Assembly (NCBI GenBank): GCA_015350385.1
Contig: WNKI01000002.1
Coordinates: 8,979,711 to 8,991,053, forward strand
Reading direction: 5' to 3'
DNA from: Aculops lycopersici
Taxonomy: Eukaryota; Arthropoda; Arachnida; Trombidiformes; Eriophyidae
Length of the DNA: 11,343 bases
Both the position numbers and the translations under genes were made by a program. How positions within the stretch are numbered: the first letter of the stretch is position 1; every line of letters begins with the position of its first letter. Shown one piece after another: positions 1 through 7,979 of this stretch. Under the pieces are notes generated by a model that saw nothing but the letters and a program-made list of their open reading frames with translations, had not been told where the DNA came from and searched no databases.

Positions 1-14
1 AGAGAGAGAGAGAG
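1..14. repeat. GA/AG dinucleotide microsatellite at window edge
   Basis: Seven AG units run to the first base of the window, so the tract may continue outside it. It is one of four GA tracts in the window. Confidence 0.9.
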
Positions 15-125
15 TCTTAACACTTTTCTCGAAATGCTAACTAAAGTCATGAAAATTCGTGAGACTCTCAACCAAAAGAGCAAGTCTTGCACTCTCATTG
101 GATTTGATCGCTTTCTCAATTCTAA

Positions 126-147
126 CTAGCCAGCTAACTTTGGCTAG
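126..147. repeat. Short inverted repeat, 7-bp arms
   Basis: The arms CTAGCCA (126-132) and TGGCTAG (141-147) are perfect reverse complements around an 8-nt spacer. An arm this short can occur by chance. Confidence 0.5.
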
Positions 148-318
148 CTTATTCGCCGTGACATCCATTCCAATGGCCGATTATTGATGGATTCAGTGGT
201 CAGCGTTACGCTCGAGTGCTGTTCCTCTCTCGCTGTTTATCCATTCCACTCCAAGTTCTAAGGTACAATGAACGGCGACTTGTAGATCATCGACATTTGG
301 GAACAAGCTGTAGGATGC

Positions 319-343
319 GAGAGAGAGAGAGAGAGAGAGAGAG
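319..343. repeat. GA dinucleotide microsatellite
   Basis: An uninterrupted 25-nt GA tract. In insects such tracts can bind GAGA-type zinc-finger factors; there is no direct evidence of that here. Confidence 0.95.
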
Positions 344-1279
344 TTGTGTGTGATTTGCGGTTGGTCTCATTGTAATTGGTCCAGATTATGCGGCTCGCTT
401 GATTCTAGTCGCAACAGGTGACAGCAACAACTTGTTGCTGCCCCCTCACACTCGCATCGGATTGATGCAAGTCCGAGTTGATTATCTTCGATAAATTATT
501 TCGCTTGTTTTCTCGAGCTGGCAATCCTTTCTCTTCTCATGACTTGTGCTAGAGAGATAATGTAACAAACAGATGGAGACTCATGTTTTTGCAGATCAAT
601 CAAGAAATTGGATGGATCGAGTTCATCAGTTGTTGTTTTGGCAAAATCCAAACAACTACGCTTCTTACTGGTCACCTGGCCAGAACCAAAATTCGCCGAA
701 ATCTCGCGGCTTCTGATTGATCGGCTAACAATGTAAACGCAATGTATGCAACGCGGCGTGAAAAGTTGCCTCTCTCTCTAGCGAGTTTACTTGCTGCCTG
801 CTCACCTGTTGCATTTGAATCTATGGAACTTGGAATGGATCCTCTGCAAAGTAGAGCGGAGAGATGGCTGCCAATAGCAGTGCGCCACCACCACCTGTGC
901 GATTCTAAAATTGAGTCACCACCGCCATAGATACTAACCCTCTCACATGTTAAAGAAGCACTCGAGGCGTTCAAGCTTCGACGTGAACATGACATGCGGC
1001 CAACAGCAACCAAGACTCATGACAAGTGATTCACTATTTCGAATTCAAGTTGCCAACTTCCTCCTGTAGAAGCCCGTCAGAGATTTATTCTCGACTTTGA
1101 AGTAACCTCTTTGTTTCGTTACGTTTCTCAATTTAAACTCATAGAGAGAACAGAGTCAAGGAAATTGAGAAGAGCCACACAAGTTAGTCGATCCTTCGGT
1201 CTCGAGTGAGGAGATCGTTGTGTTGCCTGGCTCCTCCAACTTTCTACCACCAGCTAGAGGTTTCGCCTCGAGATAGATG

Positions 1280-1304
1280 GAGAGAGAGAGAGAGAGAGAG
1301 AGAG
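1280..1304. repeat. GA dinucleotide microsatellite
   Basis: A 25-nt GA tract, the same length as the one at 319-343. It creates a spurious Glu-Arg repeat reading frame on the plus strand. CTCGAG lies just upstream at 1267-1272. Confidence 0.95.
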
Positions 1305-1467
1305 TATCTGAACAGTTGACTTGCCGGGAGGCCGAGGCTTTCGTGTTTGAACCAAATAGACCGACTGTATCCCGATTCAAACTTGATACTCTCGAGAGCA
1401 AGTGGAATGGAATGAGCAGAGAAACTAACGGATCTCCTTTATTCTTACCTCATTGTTGCTTTTCCTT

Positions 1468-1490
1468 CTCCTCCTCCTCCTCCTCCTCCT
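1468..1490. repeat. TCC trinucleotide microsatellite
   Basis: About seven CTC/TCC units in a row. It produces spurious poly-Ser (plus) and poly-Gly (minus) open frames; neither flank looks like a real protein. Confidence 0.9.
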
Positions 1491-2090
1491 ATCCCTTGAT
1501 TCTCATTCAACATTGCAACGGGAGCCTTCACCAATCGCAATCCCAATTGCAGTCTAGTTGTTATGCTGTCGAAACTCATGATCAGCTTAATCGCAATCCA
1601 AATCCGAATGGCAACCGACGGAGACATTTGATTGTGAAACTGGACACCGCGGCGTAAGTTAGCGAGGCCAACCACCTGACAACGAGAAAGTGACTCTTCT
1701 CCTCCTTGTGTGCCTGTCTCTCTGTTTCTGTCTACTTCTTTGATTGGAACCACTCGACTAAAGTTGAAAGTTGAGCCTGTGGCCATCTATCACTATCACG
1801 CAGGTAGTTGGATTCTATTTTAAAGAAGCTTAGAACTCAACTCAACCCAAACCAACTAATTCACGACATAGCCACCGGCTGCTCCTAAATTTCAACTCTA
1901 AAGCAAGTCTTCTTTCGAAGCCCAAGCTCAGAAGTCTGATTCCCCTCAACTTGCTTACCCCTTCAACCATTCATCTGACACTAGAACATCGAGCACTCTA
2001 GCAACAACAACCACATGTTGCCAGCCGCCAGCGCGTCAGGAATTCTACCTGGGATTCATCTGATTATCTAACAAGAAGAAAAAGAAGCAA

Positions 2091-2654
2091 TTGACTTTTT
2101 GCCACCTAATTCGTGATCCGAGTGATCGAGTCGATGGTCACTCTCGGCGCCGCCAAATTTGCCAGGAACAACGACCACCGCCTCGTTGAGTCAAGTTGAG
2201 CTTTCGATTGGCCATTTGTGACTCACGATCATTGACTACTAGTCATCGGGAACAGAGTGAAGTCAATCATTTGATGAAATCTCGGTCAATGACAACTCAC
2301 AGGTGTTAGCCCACTAGTAGTAGAGATTGACTTCGAGTGAACAACTGATTGACCACCAGTAGTAAGCTTGGTCATTGAACTTCAGCACCCACCTGATGAT
2401 TGCATCCAAACTCAACTTGTTTCCTCCACCAAAACCTCAAGCAAGCTAATCAATCACCAGTGTCATCGAGTGTGAAACATTTCATATATCTATGTATATT
2501 CATAGCAGTTGACTTTAATTGGATCACCAACCTATCGGATGGTTACTACATAGATAGATGGACATCTCGGTCAACACCGATGGTGGACTTCGAACGTTAT
2601 CTAATGTATAATGTTACAATTGAATTACCTGTTAGTGCGGTGATCACCAGTCAA
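2091..2654. promoter_or_regulatory. Cluster of TTGAC/GTCAA words, candidate cis-regulatory block
   Basis: TTGAC or its complement GTCAA begins at 2091, 2190, 2232, 2262, 2285, 2327, 2349, 2509, 2570 and 2650. That is ten copies in 564 bp, against about one expected for a 5-mer counted on both strands. Two copies extend to TGATTGAC (2346-2353 plus; 2262-2269 minus), which resembles the known PBX/Extradenticle-type site. Three extend to GGTCAA or TTGACC (2284, 2349, 2569), which resembles a nuclear-receptor half site. Two inverted pairs are present: GAAGTCAATC (2259-2268) with GATTGACTTC (2325-2334), and CTACTAGT (2236-2243) with ACTAGTAG (2313-2320). These pairs interleave rather than nest. 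Function as an enhancer is inference. Confidence 0.3.
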
Positions 2655-2696
2655 GCTCACATATCTAATCATTTGAAGATGAAACGATCATCATAA

Positions 2697-2702
2697 AATA
2701 AA
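2697..2702 (+). terminator. Possible polyadenylation signal AATAAA, plus strand
   Basis: A canonical AATAAA on the plus strand in AT-rich sequence, convergent with the end of Tudor-SN. No plus-strand gene is recognised upstream, so this could be chance, or the end of an unrecognised plus-strand transcript. Confidence 0.25.
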
Positions 2703-2729
2703 TCACACCCAATTTACCAGACTAATTAT

Positions 2730-2746
2730 TTTATATTATGTTTATG
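2730..2746 (-). terminator. Possible variant polyadenylation signals for Tudor-SN
   Basis: On the minus strand the hexamers CATAAA (2741-2746) and TATAAA (2730-2735) lie about 58-74 nt beyond the Tudor-SN stop codon. Both are known weaker variants of AATAAA. I found no canonical AATAAA on the minus strand in the few hundred bases after the stop, so these are the best candidates; the 3' untranslated region would be short. Confidence 0.35.
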
Positions 2747-2803
2747 GATGGGTTCTCAGCTCTAACTTTGGAAGCAACTGAGATTCTTTCTATCTTATCA
2801 TCA

Positions 2804-5800
2804 TTATGCCGCGGCTGATCGGAAGCCGAACTCTCTGGCATCATCGGCGGTAAAGTCGCCATATTGCCACATGTTAGCCCTGTTCTCCTTTGCAGTCTTC
2901 TCGGCGTTGATGTAATCGTTGATGGTTCTAACCAACTTGCGTTCGCGGCGCTTCATGGCGATCAACAATCCATTCTCGACCAATTTCTTGCCGATGTCAG
3001 TCTTGCTTGCTTCGTCGACCAGCGATATGGCATCTAGGTTCGTTGTGGTGTCCTTGTACTCGACTCTCATTAGCACGGGGCCATAGCTAACGGCCTCGAG
3101 GAAGGCTCGGCGCGACTCCTCGATCCAATCCTGGTCGTGAGTGGTGGCCTCAACGAAAGCCAGCGCATAGTCGGTGGCAAATGGCGAAGCAGCCGCATGC
3201 TCGTTTGTCAACTTAGCCAAGTCGCGAGACTTGACCTTGTCAGCGTTTCCGTAATCGATGAAGACAATGTCAATATCCTGTGGCGAGTTAACCTTCACCA
3301 CCTTAGCCCTGTACCATTGCTTGTCCATACTGAACTTGGCGGCAACAATCTCGCCGCGTGTGGTTGGGGTGTAGCCCTCGCCAGCCTTCTTACCCGGCGC
3401 TGGGAGTTTAGCCCTCATTTGCTTCAATAACTCCTCCAATTTTGGTCCATCTTCGACCGATTGAACTGAGACGATTACACTCTTCTCATTCATTTGAGCA
3501 TTGGTCACGATCACTGGCTTCCTGTTCTTCAACAACTCGGCCTCCTTGGTGGCTGCAGCCTTGCCACTGGCAACTCCGTTAGTAGCAGCACCGCCAGCAG
3601 CTGCTATCTCCTCATCGGCAACCTCAGCCTCATCCGCGGCGCCAGCAGTCTCCTCCTCCTGGTGGTGGCGCTTTGGTTCCTGATAGTTGAGCCATAATCC
3701 GAGCTTCTTCTCCCTAGCGATCGATTCGGCAGCCTTCAATTCGTTTAGTGTTCCTGAGGCACCTGAATCTCTAACCTGGCCATAGCCGAGCTTGACAAGC
3801 GTCAGATTCAAACTGGTCTCCTTGTTTGTGGCCTCGTCCTTGTAGAAAACCCAGCCAATAAAGTTACCCTTCTTATCCATTGCGTCAACCTGAATTGAAA
3901 CATCACGTTGGTGAACCAGTGCCTTGGCTGCAGCAGTCGATGCAACCTTCAAGGACTCGGGCTCACGTGGAACAATACATCCTGCTAGCACCATGGTCAA
4001 GAGAGTGTTGTTCTCCTTTGGTAGGAAAACCTTAAACCTTGAAGCTGAGAAGACGAACTCAATGACGGCATCCTTTCTTGATCTGGATAAAAATGGGAAG
4101 AGTGCCTTGGCTCGAGTGGCGTCGTTGCACAGGTCGACCACCTTCAATGGAGCAAGTTCCTTTTGCTTAGACTTATCCTTGCCCTCTTTCTCCTTTAGCA
4201 CGTTTTGCTCAGCCTTCAGTAGCTCGTCAAAGTTTGAAGCACGCTGGGAGTCGTCGGACATGTACTTGATGACGGAGGCGTAGCCCTTGGCAACCAACGA
4301 TTCGGCGGCATTCCACTTGGGTTGGTCGGCCGGTCTAACCGAGCAGCAGATCTTCTCTGGGTATGAGTCTGACTTTGGTTGAATGTACTCAACCTTGACA
4401 AGGGCCTTTTTGCCCAACAGCTTCTTACGCAACATCTCACGCGCATGATATAAGACCGGGTTGTCAAAGATCCTTGGCACCGACGAAATCCTTGATCCAT
4501 CGGTGGCAGGTGCAGCGACTGGCGCAGCTGGTGCAGCCTCCTTCTTACCTCCCTTACCCTTGCCCCCCTTTGCACTTGAATCCTCATGGGCCTCCTCCTG
4601 AGCGCGAGCAGCCTCACGTTGACGCTCGCGGTCAACTGGAGCACCGAGTCTGATTGAGGCAAGGAAAATCTTCTTGATTTCACCTGTAGCCAAGTTTTGG
4701 GCCATCATTGAGTCACCACTAATAACCTCAATGATTTTGGCTTCATAAGTCTCGGCCGGTCCGTCTCCCCTGCTGTCGACGTAGTTTTCCCAAATACGCA
4801 ATCTCTTGGACTTGGCCTGTTTCTCGGCGGCTCGGAGTTTCTCTGGTGCCTTGGTCAACGAGATGCTGGCGTCATTGCAACGAGCCATACCCTGACGTAA
4901 CAAGGCCTCGGCTAAGTTGTGAGCACCAACAATAACTGTGGCCAAGTATGAATTTCTCTCATTCTTCTCAATGGTAACCTTGACATCGCGATTCAACAGG
5001 CGTGACTCGGTGAAGAACTTGGACTCATCGAAGAATTTTGACTCGTTTGCTCGGTTCTTATCTGGACTTCTAATTCCACTGACCATAATGGAGGCATTCA
5101 AGTGCTTGTGGACTCCCTGTTCAACGCCCAAGTCCAGATAAACTTGGATAGCTCCTCCGTTTCTAACATTTTCAACTGTTCCATTGAAGGTCTTACCCTT
5201 GAGGGAACTTGGATTTGGGTGCTCGTGCAAAAGCTCGTGCTTGGGCGCAGGTTGGGTCGACCACTTGCCCTTGCCAGCCGCCTTCGCTGCCTCTTCGGCT
5301 TCGATGAGTTGTTGCAAAACTGGTGATTCGGCCTTTGTGCGTCTTACCTCGAGCAAACCCTCGCTCACCATAGTCTCGACGATGTTCTCCTCGCCCAAGT
5401 AGAGGATTCCAAATTCTTTGTTGGCATTGCCACCAAATGGACCGCCGGCGGCATTTGGCACTGCGCCACCCTGTTTGGTATACTCGCTACGGTATATAAC
5501 CTCCTGTCCGATGAGACGACGAGCGAGGTACTCCTTAGCCTCCCAGGCGTATGGCTCTGAGACACTAGTTTTGCCATCCTCACTTGGTGTTCTGTTGAAC
5601 CTTGGCGCTTGAACATAGGCCAAATTAATGTAGTACTCCGGTGGTGGACCGCCGCGTGGTTGGTCGCGCAAAACCAAGTAGTCGCCTGAGAAGACCCACT
5701 TGACAACTCGCTTGGATACAGTTGGTTGCTGGCCCCCTGAAACAATTGCACTTGCAGCCATAGCCATTGCTGGGTTTGCAACTAGACCAGACTGATCGGC

Positions 5801-5977
5801 GCCCATCTGTTGTTGTGGGATTTGTTGAATTACCTGAGGCGGTTGCTGTTGAACATGCTGCTGCTGTGGTGGCGGCTGCTGGTATTGTTGTTGTAGGTGA
5901 CTTGCGGCGGCACTTGCCATGGTTTGAAATTGTGCTGCCATTGGTGGCTGTGCTGGTTGGCCTACAGGATGAAACAT
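2804..5977 (-). CDS. SND1: Tudor staphylococcal nuclease (Tudor-SN / SND1 / p100), intronless
   Basis: Multidomain RNA-binding protein. Known roles of the family include association with the RNA-silencing complex, splicing, stress granules and decay of edited RNA. The 1057 residues hold nuclease-like domains SN1 (about 88-240, with the family signature QPRGGPPPE), SN2 (260-400, with FFTESRLL), SN3 (408-600) and SN4 (608-768, with GNFIGW), then a Tudor domain (870-925) and a split C-terminal nuclease-like domain (930-1045, with YGDF.ADDA.EFG). The predicted Tudor aromatic cage is F882, Y889, F906 and Y909; the human protein has Tyr where this has F906. The protein is longer than human SND1 (910 aa) because of a Gln/Pro/Ala-rich N-terminus (1-86), a Lys/Gly/Ala-rich insert in SN3 (448-500) and an acidic Ala-rich linker (770-815). 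The SN4 loop near 670-690 is about ten residues shorter than in human. The start is well supported: an in-frame TGA lies 14 codons upstream (6017-6019), and the context AAAAACATG has A at -3. Identification is very secure. Confidence 0.98.
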   Translation of the reverse strand: MFHPVGQPAQPPMAAQFQTMASAAASHLQQQYQQPPPQQQHVQQQPPQVIQQIPQQQMGADQSGLVANPAMAMAASAIVSGGQQPTVSKRVVKWVFSGDYLVLRDQPRGGPPPEYYINLAYVQAPRFNRTPSEDGKTSVSEPYAWEAKEYLARRLIGQEVIYRSEYTKQGGAVPNAAGGPFGGNANKEFGILYLGEENIVETMVSEGLLEVRRTKAESPVLQQLIEAEEAAKAAGKGKWSTQPAPKHELLHEHPNPSSLKGKTFNGTVENVRNGGAIQVYLDLGVEQGVHKHLNASIMVSGIRSPDKNRANESKFFDESKFFTESRLLNRDVKVTIEKNERNSYLATVIVGAHNLAEALLRQGMARCNDASISLTKAPEKLRAAEKQAKSKRLRIWENYVDSRGDGPAETYEAKIIEVISGDSMMAQNLATGEIKKIFLASIRLGAPVDRERQREAARAQEEAHEDSSAKGGKGKGGKKEAAPAAPVAAPATDGSRISSVPRIFDNPVLYHAREMLRKKLLGKKALVKVEYIQPKSDSYPEKICCSVRPADQPKWNAAESLVAKGYASVIKYMSDDSQRASNFDELLKAEQNVLKEKEGKDKSKQKELAPLKVVDLCNDATRAKALFPFLSRSRKDAVIEFVFSASRFKVFLPKENNTLLTMVLAGCIVPREPESLKVASTAAAKALVHQRDVSIQVDAMDKKGNFIGWVFYKDEATNKETSLNLTLVKLGYGQVRDSGASGTLNELKAAESIAREKKLGLWLNYQEPKRHHQEEETAGAADEAEVADEEIAAAGGAATNGVASGKAAATKEAELLKNRKPVIVTNAQMNEKSVIVSVQSVEDGPKLEELLKQMRAKLPAPGKKAGEGYTPTTRGEIVAAKFSMDKQWYRAKVVKVNSPQDIDIVFIDYGNADKVKSRDLAKLTNEHAAASPFATDYALAFVEATTHDQDWIEESRRAFLEAVSYGPVLMRVEYKDTTTNLDAISLVDEASKTDIGKKLVENGLLIAMKRRERKLVRTINDYINAEKTAKENRANMWQYGDFTADDAREFGFRSAAA
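5009..5044 (-). repeat. 18-bp tandem duplication inside Tudor-SN SN2 domain
   Basis: Residues 312-323 read ESKFFD then ESKFFT, followed by ES. The human protein has this FFTES segment once. The two 18-nt units differ at a few bases, which suggests an older duplication kept in frame just before the conserved FFTESRLL motif. Confidence 0.65.
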
Positions 5978-5991
5978 GTTTTTCTGTGTTG

Positions 5992-6080
5992 TATCGATCT
6001 TTGTTTTATTTGAGGTTCAAATGTGTCTAGCAGTAGTTTTAGTGGTAGTAATGGTAGTTATATTTGTTGTCGTTATCGAT
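5992..6080. promoter_or_regulatory. Two TATCGAT words near the Tudor-SN start
   Basis: TATCGAT occurs at 5992-5998 and 6074-6080, each matching seven of eight bases of the TATCGATA element bound by DREF at Drosophila housekeeping promoters. The first lies only 15-21 nt upstream of the ATG, so it would be in the 5' untranslated region unless transcription starts very close. A third copy is at 8341-8347. Role is inferred. Confidence 0.25.
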
Positions 6081-6447
6081 GTTGGCAAGTGGGCACGCGT
6101 TAGTTGACTTTCTTCAATCCGACTCAGAAAAGTTCTGTCAAATGATCAATCAAGTTCTAGTAAGCGCAACAAGATATCAGTAGCTGAGTTAGTGAAAGAT
6201 GTTACACAACTTGATGGTTTCAGATTGATAAATTAATAATAATGATAATAGTGCTTTAGTGGTATGATTTAGGGCCTGAATATTAGTTTTCGTTGGTAAT
6301 AATATTAATTGATATTAATAGTAATGACTCGATATGCTTGCGAGCTCACGATACAATAGAGACAAGTTGGTGACACTGAAAGCACATGGACGACGCTGAA
6401 CTCCAATAAGAGGCCGTGATGTAATTTGGGGTTATATTCGTTTAAAG

Positions 6448-6453
6448 GTAAGT
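6448..6453 (+). other. Strong 5' splice-site match on plus strand
   Basis: AAAG followed by GTAAGT is close to the ideal donor consensus. It lies about 1.1 kb upstream of the UFM1 ATG. Possible acceptors just before UFM1 end at 7517 (after TTTCTCTTTGGATTAG) and 7546. A noncoding first exon of UFM1 ending at 6447 is therefore possible, but unproven. Confidence 0.3.
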
Positions 6454-6462
6454 GGTGGTGCT

Positions 6463-6481
6463 GGCGGCGGCGGCGGCGGCG
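6463..6481. repeat. GGC trinucleotide microsatellite
   Basis: Six GGC units, starting ten bases after the GTAAGT donor match at 6448-6453. Confidence 0.9.
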
Positions 6482-6524
6482 ACGTCGTGCGTGAGGCGTG
6501 TGTTATGTGTCTGCCTGTATTGAT

Positions 6525-6697
6525 CTAATTATATGTATATATATATATATTTATATTTATAATATAATTGATTATGAGTTTGTAATAATATTAATAGTAC
6601 ACAGATATAGATAGATAGATATATCCAGATGAAGATTTGATAGAATGTGGATAGTTCTGATGATGATAGTGATGATACTAGTTGTAGTAGTAGTAGT
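6525..6697. repeat. Cluster of short AT, ATAG and GTA microsatellites
   Basis: Contains an AT tract (6536-6551), TAGA/ATAG units (6607-6622), GATGAT-type units (6658-6674) and GTA units (6684-6697). Simple AT-rich spacer DNA. Confidence 0.8.
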
Positions 6698-6757
6698 CGA
6701 TGTGGTAGAGTCCGGATATTGACGGTTGCTGGCTAGCTATTTCTGACTGTTCGCTGC

Positions 6758-6783
6758 TGTTGCTGCAGGCTGCTGCAGCAGCA
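6758..6783. repeat. CAG/CTG hairpin-forming inverted repeat
   Basis: TGCTGCAG (6761-6768) and CTGCAGCA (6773-6780) pair perfectly around the loop GCTG. The stem extends to about 11 pairs with one G-T wobble. It derives from CTG/CAG-rich sequence, so it may be only a by-product of simple-sequence composition. Confidence 0.55.
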
Positions 6784-7145
6784 CACACTCGTTCGCTCAC
6801 TCACACTTGCTTGTCCAACGTTGGCCATTGCGATAACTGCAGGAGAATGCTGAGAAGAGGGGGCAGCCGGATTGGCGACGCCGCCAGCGCACAAAGTGCA
6901 CTCATTCCGCTGGGTTTGTAATGCCGCACTGCTACAGTGCAGTCTGCATCGGAACTCCGCGCCGCCGCCGACTGGCATGTGCGCATATGTTCCGCAAATG
7001 CCGGTCTTTTTCTCTCGCATTCTCCCATTGGCCAACTGGTAGTCAGCAAGCGATCTGCAGACTGCAGTGGATGCTAAGAGCAGCGGCCGCAGCTTCCGTC
7101 GACCGACCAGCGAATTGTCCTGCCAATGTGCAGTCAACAAACTTG

Positions 7146-7153
7146 ATTTGCAT
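7146..7153 (+). promoter_or_regulatory. POU octamer match ATTTGCAT
   Basis: Exact match to the octamer ATGCAAAT (read on the minus strand), about 420 bp upstream of the UFM1 ATG. A single 8-mer match is weak evidence. Confidence 0.2.
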
Positions 7154-7568
7154 GTATGTGCAGCTCAATCTGTTTAATTGCTACTGAATAACCATCGGTT
7201 TGCCGTTCTGTGCTGTACATTTAGATCAACACTCGGCACGCTAAAACTTGGATGATGGCACAGGTGTTTTTTGGCCTTTAAAGCTTGTATTCTATCGCTA
7301 GCAATCGCAAAAGCAGCAGCTTCACTCTTTCCTGCTTTAATCTGCAAACTGCAGGCAATCTAAACTGCCCCACTGACTAACGCAGATTCGTTCATCCACT
7401 CAAACAGACTCGGCCTATTCTCGGCGCCATATTTCAATTTCGTTTATTTACATCTCATTGAAACATTGTTTTTGCTTGCTGCATGCATATCCCTATTGAT
7501 ATTTCTCTTTGGATTAGTATTGCATAATATTTACAATTACTATTAGAGACAATATCGTTAGAATCAGA

Positions 7569-7916
7569 ATGTCCACCCAACCGGGAGAAAGCTCATCGTC
7601 GACAACACCAAAGTCGAGCCAATCGACAACCAAAGTTTCATTTAGGATCACCCTTACCTCTGATCCAAAGTTGCCCTACAAAATTTTAAGCGTTCCAGAT
7701 TCAACTCCATTCACAGCTGTGGTTAGATTTGCAGCCGAACAATTCAAATCATCGCCGGAAACTAGTGCAATCATAACCGACGATGGAGTTGGCATTAATC
7801 CAGCCCAAACGGCCGGCGATGTGTTTCTGAAACACGGAGCCGAGTTACGTCTTATTCCAAGAGATCGCGTTGGAGGAAACCTAATGTTGAGACTAGATAG
7901 CAACAGGACTAGATAA
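7569..7916 (+). CDS. UFM1: Ubiquitin-fold modifier 1 precursor, with N- and C-terminal extensions
   Basis: Small ubiquitin-like protein attached to targets by the UBA5 (E1), UFC1 (E2) and UFL1 (E3) cascade; the known main target is ribosomal protein uL24 (RPL26) at the ER. Residues 22-102 match human UFM1 almost throughout, including KVSF, ITLTSDP, LPYK, STPFTAV, FAAE, TSAIIT, GINPAQTAG and VFLKHG. The conserved conjugation glycine is G102 (human G83), and the lysine used for UFM1 chains is K88 (human K69). Two features are odd. About 19 extra Ser/Thr-rich residues precede the core. After G102 there is a 13-residue tail, where human UFM1 has two residues; UFSP proteases would have to remove it. 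The start is fixed by an in-frame TAG at 7515-7517 and by the absence of another Met before the core. The A at -3 suits initiation. No intron interrupts it. Identification is very secure. Confidence 0.97.
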   Translation: MSTQPGESSSSTTPKSSQSTTKVSFRITLTSDPKLPYKILSVPDSTPFTAVVRFAAEQFKSSPETSAIITDDGVGINPAQTAGDVFLKHGAELRLIPRDRVGGNLMLRLDSNRTR

Positions 7917-7973
7917 GAGGAGAATAAGGGGGAACAGATAGCCAAATTTAATATTAATATTCCTTGATGCACG

Positions 7974-7979
7974 AATAAA
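7974..7979 (+). terminator. UFM1 polyadenylation signal AATAAA
   Basis: Canonical AATAAA 58 nt after the UFM1 stop codon, in AT-rich sequence and on the correct strand. It gives UFM1 a short 3' untranslated region and leaves about 590 bp before the Goosecoid ATG. Confidence 0.75.

Larger units (their letters stand above)
1..2700. other. Gene-less stretch downstream of Tudor-SN
   Basis: No frame on either strand gives a protein I recognise. The open frames are short, often lack an ATG or are produced by low-complexity DNA. The region contains GA tracts, a TCC tract, six copies of CTCGAG between 211 and 1396, and a cluster of TTGAC/GTCAA words from 2091 to 2654. Isolated splice-donor matches occur (GTAAGT at 1654-1659 plus strand; GAGGTAAGA reading on the minus strand near 1443-1451) but I could not pair them into a gene model. 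It may be regulatory or intronic DNA of a neighbouring gene. Confidence 0.6.
5978..7568. other. Divergent spacer between Tudor-SN and UFM1
   Basis: About 1.6 kb separates the two divergent start codons, so promoters and 5' untranslated sequence of both genes must lie here. The stretch holds an AT-rich microsatellite zone (6525-6697), a GGC tract (6463-6481), CAG/CTG-rich DNA (6750-6785) and a GC-rich part (about 6840-7110). Open frames at 6733-7140 (minus) and 6921-7187 (plus) show no family resemblance and I do not call them genes. Confidence 0.7.

Noticed and set aside
672..1013. 113-codon minus-strand frame and the overlapping plus-strand frame
   Set aside because: No recognisable domain and overlapping frames on both strands; probably chance.
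1277..1657. 126-codon plus-strand frame with Glu-Arg and Ser repeats
   Set aside because: Its repeats come from the GA and TCC microsatellites and the rest shows no domain.
1445..1786. 113-codon minus-strand frame ending at a GAGGTAAGA donor match
   Set aside because: The donor at its end was tempting as an exon boundary, but the sequence is unrecognised, contains microsatellite-derived poly-Gly and has no partner exon that I can identify.
2400..2696. 98-codon plus-strand open frame followed by AATAAA
   Set aside because: It begins at TTG rather than ATG, resembles no protein family, and lies in the AT-rich tail region opposite the end of Tudor-SN.
4216..4683. 155-codon minus-strand frame within Tudor-SN
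   Set aside because: It is a shifted frame of the Tudor-SN coding sequence, which is certain in its own frame.
3137..5402. Several plus-strand frames antisense to Tudor-SN
   Set aside because: They are codon-bias shadows of the Tudor-SN gene with no family resemblance.
6733..7187. Overlapping frames on both strands in the divergent spacer
   Set aside because: Cys/Arg/Ala-rich products with no known motif, in GC-rich and CAG-rich DNA; the strands give equally unconvincing proteins.
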